Assembly (NCBI GenBank): GCA_016199025.1
Contig: JACQHM010000295.1
Location: forward strand, 1-13,624
Origin: Candidatus Methylomirabilota bacterium
GTDB lineage: Bacteria > Methylomirabilota > Methylomirabilia > Methylomirabilales > JACQHM01
Direction of reading: 5' to 3'
Length of the DNA: 13,624 bases
Shown here: piece after piece, positions 12,003 to 13,624 of the stretch
Layout: each line of letters begins with the position of its first letter
Position numbering within the stretch: the first letter of the stretch is position 1
Program-made: the position numbers and the translations under genes
Notes under the pieces: model-generated
Databases searched by the model: none
What the model was told of the DNA's origin: nothing
The model's input: only the letters and a program-made list of their open reading frames with translations

Positions 12003-12422
12003 ATGGACAAGAAAAAGATGCTCGAGATGTTGAACAAGGCGTTGACCATGGAGCATGCCTGCTACATCCGGTATCTGACCCACGCGGCGGTCCTGACGGG
12101 TCCCTATGCGGAACCCGTCGCCACCCGGCTGAAGGAGATCGGGCAGGACGAGGCGGGGCATGCTGAGAAGCTCAGGGACCGAATCGTGGCCCTGGGGGGG
12201 ACCCCGACCCTCGAGGTGGAGAAGGCAGAGGGGATGATGGCGACGGAGCTGACGAAGATCCTGGCGATCAACATCAAGGAGGAGGAAAGCGCCATCCAGA
12301 TGTACCAGACGATCTTGAAGGAGATCCCCCATGACCAGGAGACCCTCCTCTTCGAGACCGTTGAGCACATCTTGACGGACGAGATGGAACACCTGGAGGA
12401 GCTGACCCGTTTAAAGGGATGA
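12003..12422 (+). CDS. Ferritin-like di-iron protein (bacterioferritin/rubrerythrin superfamily)
   Basis: The 139-residue protein is a four-helix ferritin-like bundle. Likely metal ligands are Glu17 (TMEHACYIRY), the pair Glu50-His53 (DEAGHAEKL), a Glu in the INIKEEESAIQMY helix (about 93-95), and Glu127-His130 (DEMEHLEEL). It has no C-terminal rubredoxin domain and no signal peptide. It is closest in style to short bacterioferritin-related proteins, which oxidise or store iron or remove peroxide. A GTG three bases upstream (12000) is an alternative start; GGGGGAG precedes both. It closes the operon with the Cys4 protein, selenoprotein and PDO, pointing to oxidative or thiol stress. Confidence 0.88.
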   Translation: MDKKKMLEMLNKALTMEHACYIRYLTHAAVLTGPYAEPVATRLKEIGQDEAGHAEKLRDRIVALGGTPTLEVEKAEGMMATELTKILAINIKEEESAIQMYQTILKEIPHDQETLLFETVEHILTDEMEHLEELTRLKG

Positions 12423-12463
12423 CGGGGTTGTAAGCCTTCAGCTTTCAGCCGTCGGCTTTCCTG

Positions 12464-12549
12464 GATCGATGCTCGATGCTCGGTGTTCGAGGAAAAAACG
12501 TGCCCTTCATCCAACATCGAGCATCCAACATCGAACATCGGCCATCGCC
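12464..12549. repeat. Heptameric tandem repeat in inverted arms
   Basis: Six copies of a 7-mer CATCNNN run from 12508 to 12549 (CATCCAA, CATCGAG, CATCCAA, CATCGAA, CATCGGC, CATCGCC). Four complementary units (GATCGAT, GCTCGAT, GCTCGGT, GTTCGAG) occupy 12464-12491. Together they could form a long imperfect stem-loop. Such heptads read as the spurious peptides RCSMLD or SNIEHPTSNIEH and occur in many uncultured bacteria. No coding function is likely. Confidence 0.8.
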
Positions 12550-12668
12550 CAACCCCTCTTCACCGGCGGGAAGGCGTCTCTGGGATTTCAGCAGGCAAGA
12601 CTTCAGAGGGAGACCTCGGGGAAGGGTGCCGCGTGGGTCAGAAGGCGGTCGTTACCATTGACGCGTGA

Positions 12669-12697
12669 GGAGGGGCGGGTTTGAAACCCGCCCCTCC
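12669..12697. repeat. Perfect 14-bp-arm palindrome
   Basis: GGAGGGGCGGGTTT and AAACCCGCCCCTCC flank a single G. This GGGGCGGGTTTGAAACCCGCCCC type is a dispersed intergenic repeat in many phyla. Here it lies exactly at the 5' edge of the truncated efflux gene and may mark the break point of the deletion. Confidence 0.85.
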
Positions 12698-13052
12698 CGG
12701 CCCCCTCGTCGAGATCGTCCCGGCGGCTGATCCGGTAAGCCGGACCTTCACGGCAAAGATCGCCCTCCCCGCCCTCCCCGGCCTTCGTTCAGGGCTCTTC
12801 GGAAAGGCCCTGTTCGTCGCCGGCCAGCGGCAAGGAATGGTCGTCCCAAGGCAAGCCGTTGTCGAGCGTGGGCAGCTCGTTGGGGTCTTCGTCTTGGAAG
12901 AAGGGAAGATCGCCCGCCTCCGACTGGTCAAGATGGGGAAGACCTTTGGGGATCGGGTGGAGATCCTCTCCGGTCTCGCCGCGGGGGAACGGATCGTCGT
13001 CGAGGGGGCTCAAGGGCTCTCCGACGGAAGCCCTGTCGAGGTGAGGGGATGA
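12681..13052 (+). pseudogene. RND efflux membrane-fusion protein, C-terminal fragment
   Basis: The open frame encodes only the last 120 or so residues of an AcrA/HlyD-type periplasmic adaptor: a beta-barrel part (ADPVSRTFTAKIALP, GLRSGLFGKALF) and the membrane-proximal part (VVPRQAVVERG, KTFGDRVEILSGLAAGERIV). The signal peptide, coiled-coil hairpin and lipoyl domain are missing. The frame opens inside the perfect palindrome at 12669-12697, so no natural start remains. A whole adaptor has about 350-400 residues. Its TGA overlaps the ATG of the pump remnant, keeping the operon junction. Confidence 0.82.
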
Positions 13053-13255
13053 GGGAGGCGCTCGGCTTCGCCGGGAGGGTGGCCTCGGCCTTCGCCGTCG
13101 TCGGGGCCTTCGTCATCCTCTTCGACCCCATCTTCCAGGGTCTGGCCATCTCCCTCATGGCTGGCGAGGTGGCCTCGACGTTCCTCTCGCGGATGGCCGT
13201 CCCCGTCCTGTACTCTATGAGCGAAGCACGAGCAGAGCCCCTTGAAAAGCCTTGA
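13049..13255 (+). pseudogene. RND (AcrB-type) pump remnant, N-terminus joined to C-terminus
   Basis: A 68-codon frame starts MREALGFAGRVASAF, like the cytoplasmic beginning of an RND transporter. It passes directly into VGAFVILFDPIFQGLAISL and MAGEVASTFLSRMAVPVLY, the last membrane helices and end of such a pump. Full proteins have about 1,020-1,050 residues, so about 95 percent is gone, apparently in frame. The fragment has one or two hydrophobic helices but cannot pump. ATG 13049 overlaps the stop of the adaptor fragment (ATGA). Confidence 0.82.
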
Positions 13256-13280
13256 CGCCAAACCTGTGATGACATAGCAT
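13252..13280 (+). promoter_or_regulatory. Possible promoter for the gene at 13339
   Basis: TTGACG (13252-13257) and TAGCAT (13275-13280) are 17 bp apart. The -35 box overlaps the last codons of the pump remnant, and the start would be about 50 nt before the next ATG. Confidence 0.4.
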
Positions 13281-13338
13281 TTCTCCGACTCCGATCCTCG
13301 GACCTCCCTTGTGTCCCTCAGGGCGATTTGGGTCTGCC

Positions 13339-13624
13339 ATGATGACGAACCAACTTACCCTTTTTGGTGGATCAACTGATCAGGGAAAGCGAAACGAGCA
13401 CCCGCCGAAACCTAAAGCGCGTGTGGGGAAAGCGAGCGGTAACCGCTACCTCCAGAACATCCTCTGGGAGGAAAGCCTGCTGGCCGTCAAGCTCTCGTTG
13501 GGCTGCCAAACCATGGGAGAACTGGTCTCGCGCCTTCGGGAGAACCTCCCTCAAAACTCCGCTGCGACCCGTCGGCGAAACACCAGCATTATCCTGGGTC
13601 GCTTCTTCCCCACCGATGACCTCG
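13339..13624 (+). CDS. Unknown protein, N-terminal part (runs off window)
   Basis: An open frame of 95 codons starts at tandem ATGs (13339 and 13342) and has no stop before the end. It begins MMTNQLTLFGGSTDQ with a basic, Pro-rich linker. A helical domain follows from about residue 34 (ASGNRYLQNILWEESLLAVK, MGELVSRLRENL, ATRRRNTSIILGRFFP). The pattern of a short helical domain ending in Asn-Leu, Gln, ATRRR and a Leu-Arg-Phe-Phe helix is loosely like BrxA/DUF1819 or other winged-helix DNA-binding units, but the match is weak and I assign no function. The Shine-Dalgarno is weak. More sequence to the right is required to decide. Confidence 0.65.
   Translation, partial: MMTNQLTLFGGSTDQGKRNEHPPKPKARVGKASGNRYLQNILWEESLLAVKLSLGCQTMGELVSRLRENLPQNSAATRRRNTSIILGRFFPTDDL

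Noticed and set aside
12508..12549. CRISPR-like short repeats
   Set aside because: Units are 7 bp with no spacers and there are no cas genes; this is a heptad tandem repeat.
12469..12684. Overlapping plus-strand frames in the heptad repeat
   Set aside because: They are translations of the repeat (SNIEHPTSNI-like), seen in all three frames, with no real start signal.

Overview
The window is GC-rich bacterial DNA. Gene style suggests an uncultivated soil or subsurface lineage of the NC10/Methylomirabilota-Rokubacteria type: an ABC substrate-binding protein coupled to a Cache-HAMP sensor, small RRM proteins, and many GC palindromes between genes. This placement rests on pattern memory, not on a search. 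Genes are tightly packed and several are relics of internal deletions. The two ends cut genes: a sensor protein at 1 and an unknown gene at 13624.

Minus-strand block, 1-5226. Reading in the direction of transcription (right to left): an alpha/beta hydrolase (4327-5226); a strong sigma70-type promoter with a long, structured leader (about 4253 to 3923); a full-length TrpX-type ABC substrate-binding protein carrying an extra Tat signal (2708-3922); a relic of a sensor N-terminus and two small ORFs (2348-2711); a VapBC-like toxin-antitoxin pair (1594-2208); a second substrate-binding gene reduced to its signal peptide and C-terminus (1171-1475); and the intact start of a Cache-HAMP sensor (1-1174). 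The layout suggests a duplicated substrate-binding/sensor cassette, one copy of which collapsed and now holds a toxin-antitoxin module. The 763-bp gap 5227-5989 holds palindromic repeats and a probable nucleotidyltransferase remnant.

RNA-chaperone block, 5990-8886. A plus-strand histone-deacetylase-fold gene has lost most of its zinc-site residues. It converges on two minus-strand operons. The first is rpsU (bS21)-RRM1. The second is cspA-RRM2-small basic protein. Both begin with the same leader: a TTGACA-17 bp promoter, an identical 17-nt motif near +1, and a GC-rich hairpin followed by a U-run, placed before the first gene. This looks like a shared attenuator.

Plus-strand redox block, 8975-12422. 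An SDR oxidoreductase and a frameshifted DUF2892 membrane protein precede a four-gene operon: a small Cys4 protein, a two-domain TlpA/ResA-like thioredoxin, a shortened protein disulfide oxidoreductase, and a ferritin-like protein. The thioredoxin has an in-frame TGA exactly where the first Cys of its CxxC should be. A stem-loop follows at bacterial SECIS distance, so it is probably a selenoprotein with a UxxC active site. This is the most notable feature of the window.

Right end, 12423-13624. A heptameric inverted repeat and a perfect palindrome lead into an RND efflux operon relic: the C-terminal half of the membrane-fusion protein, and a 68-residue remnant of the AcrB-type pump that joins its extreme N-terminus to its C-terminus. 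A new gene of unknown function starts at 13339 and runs off the window.
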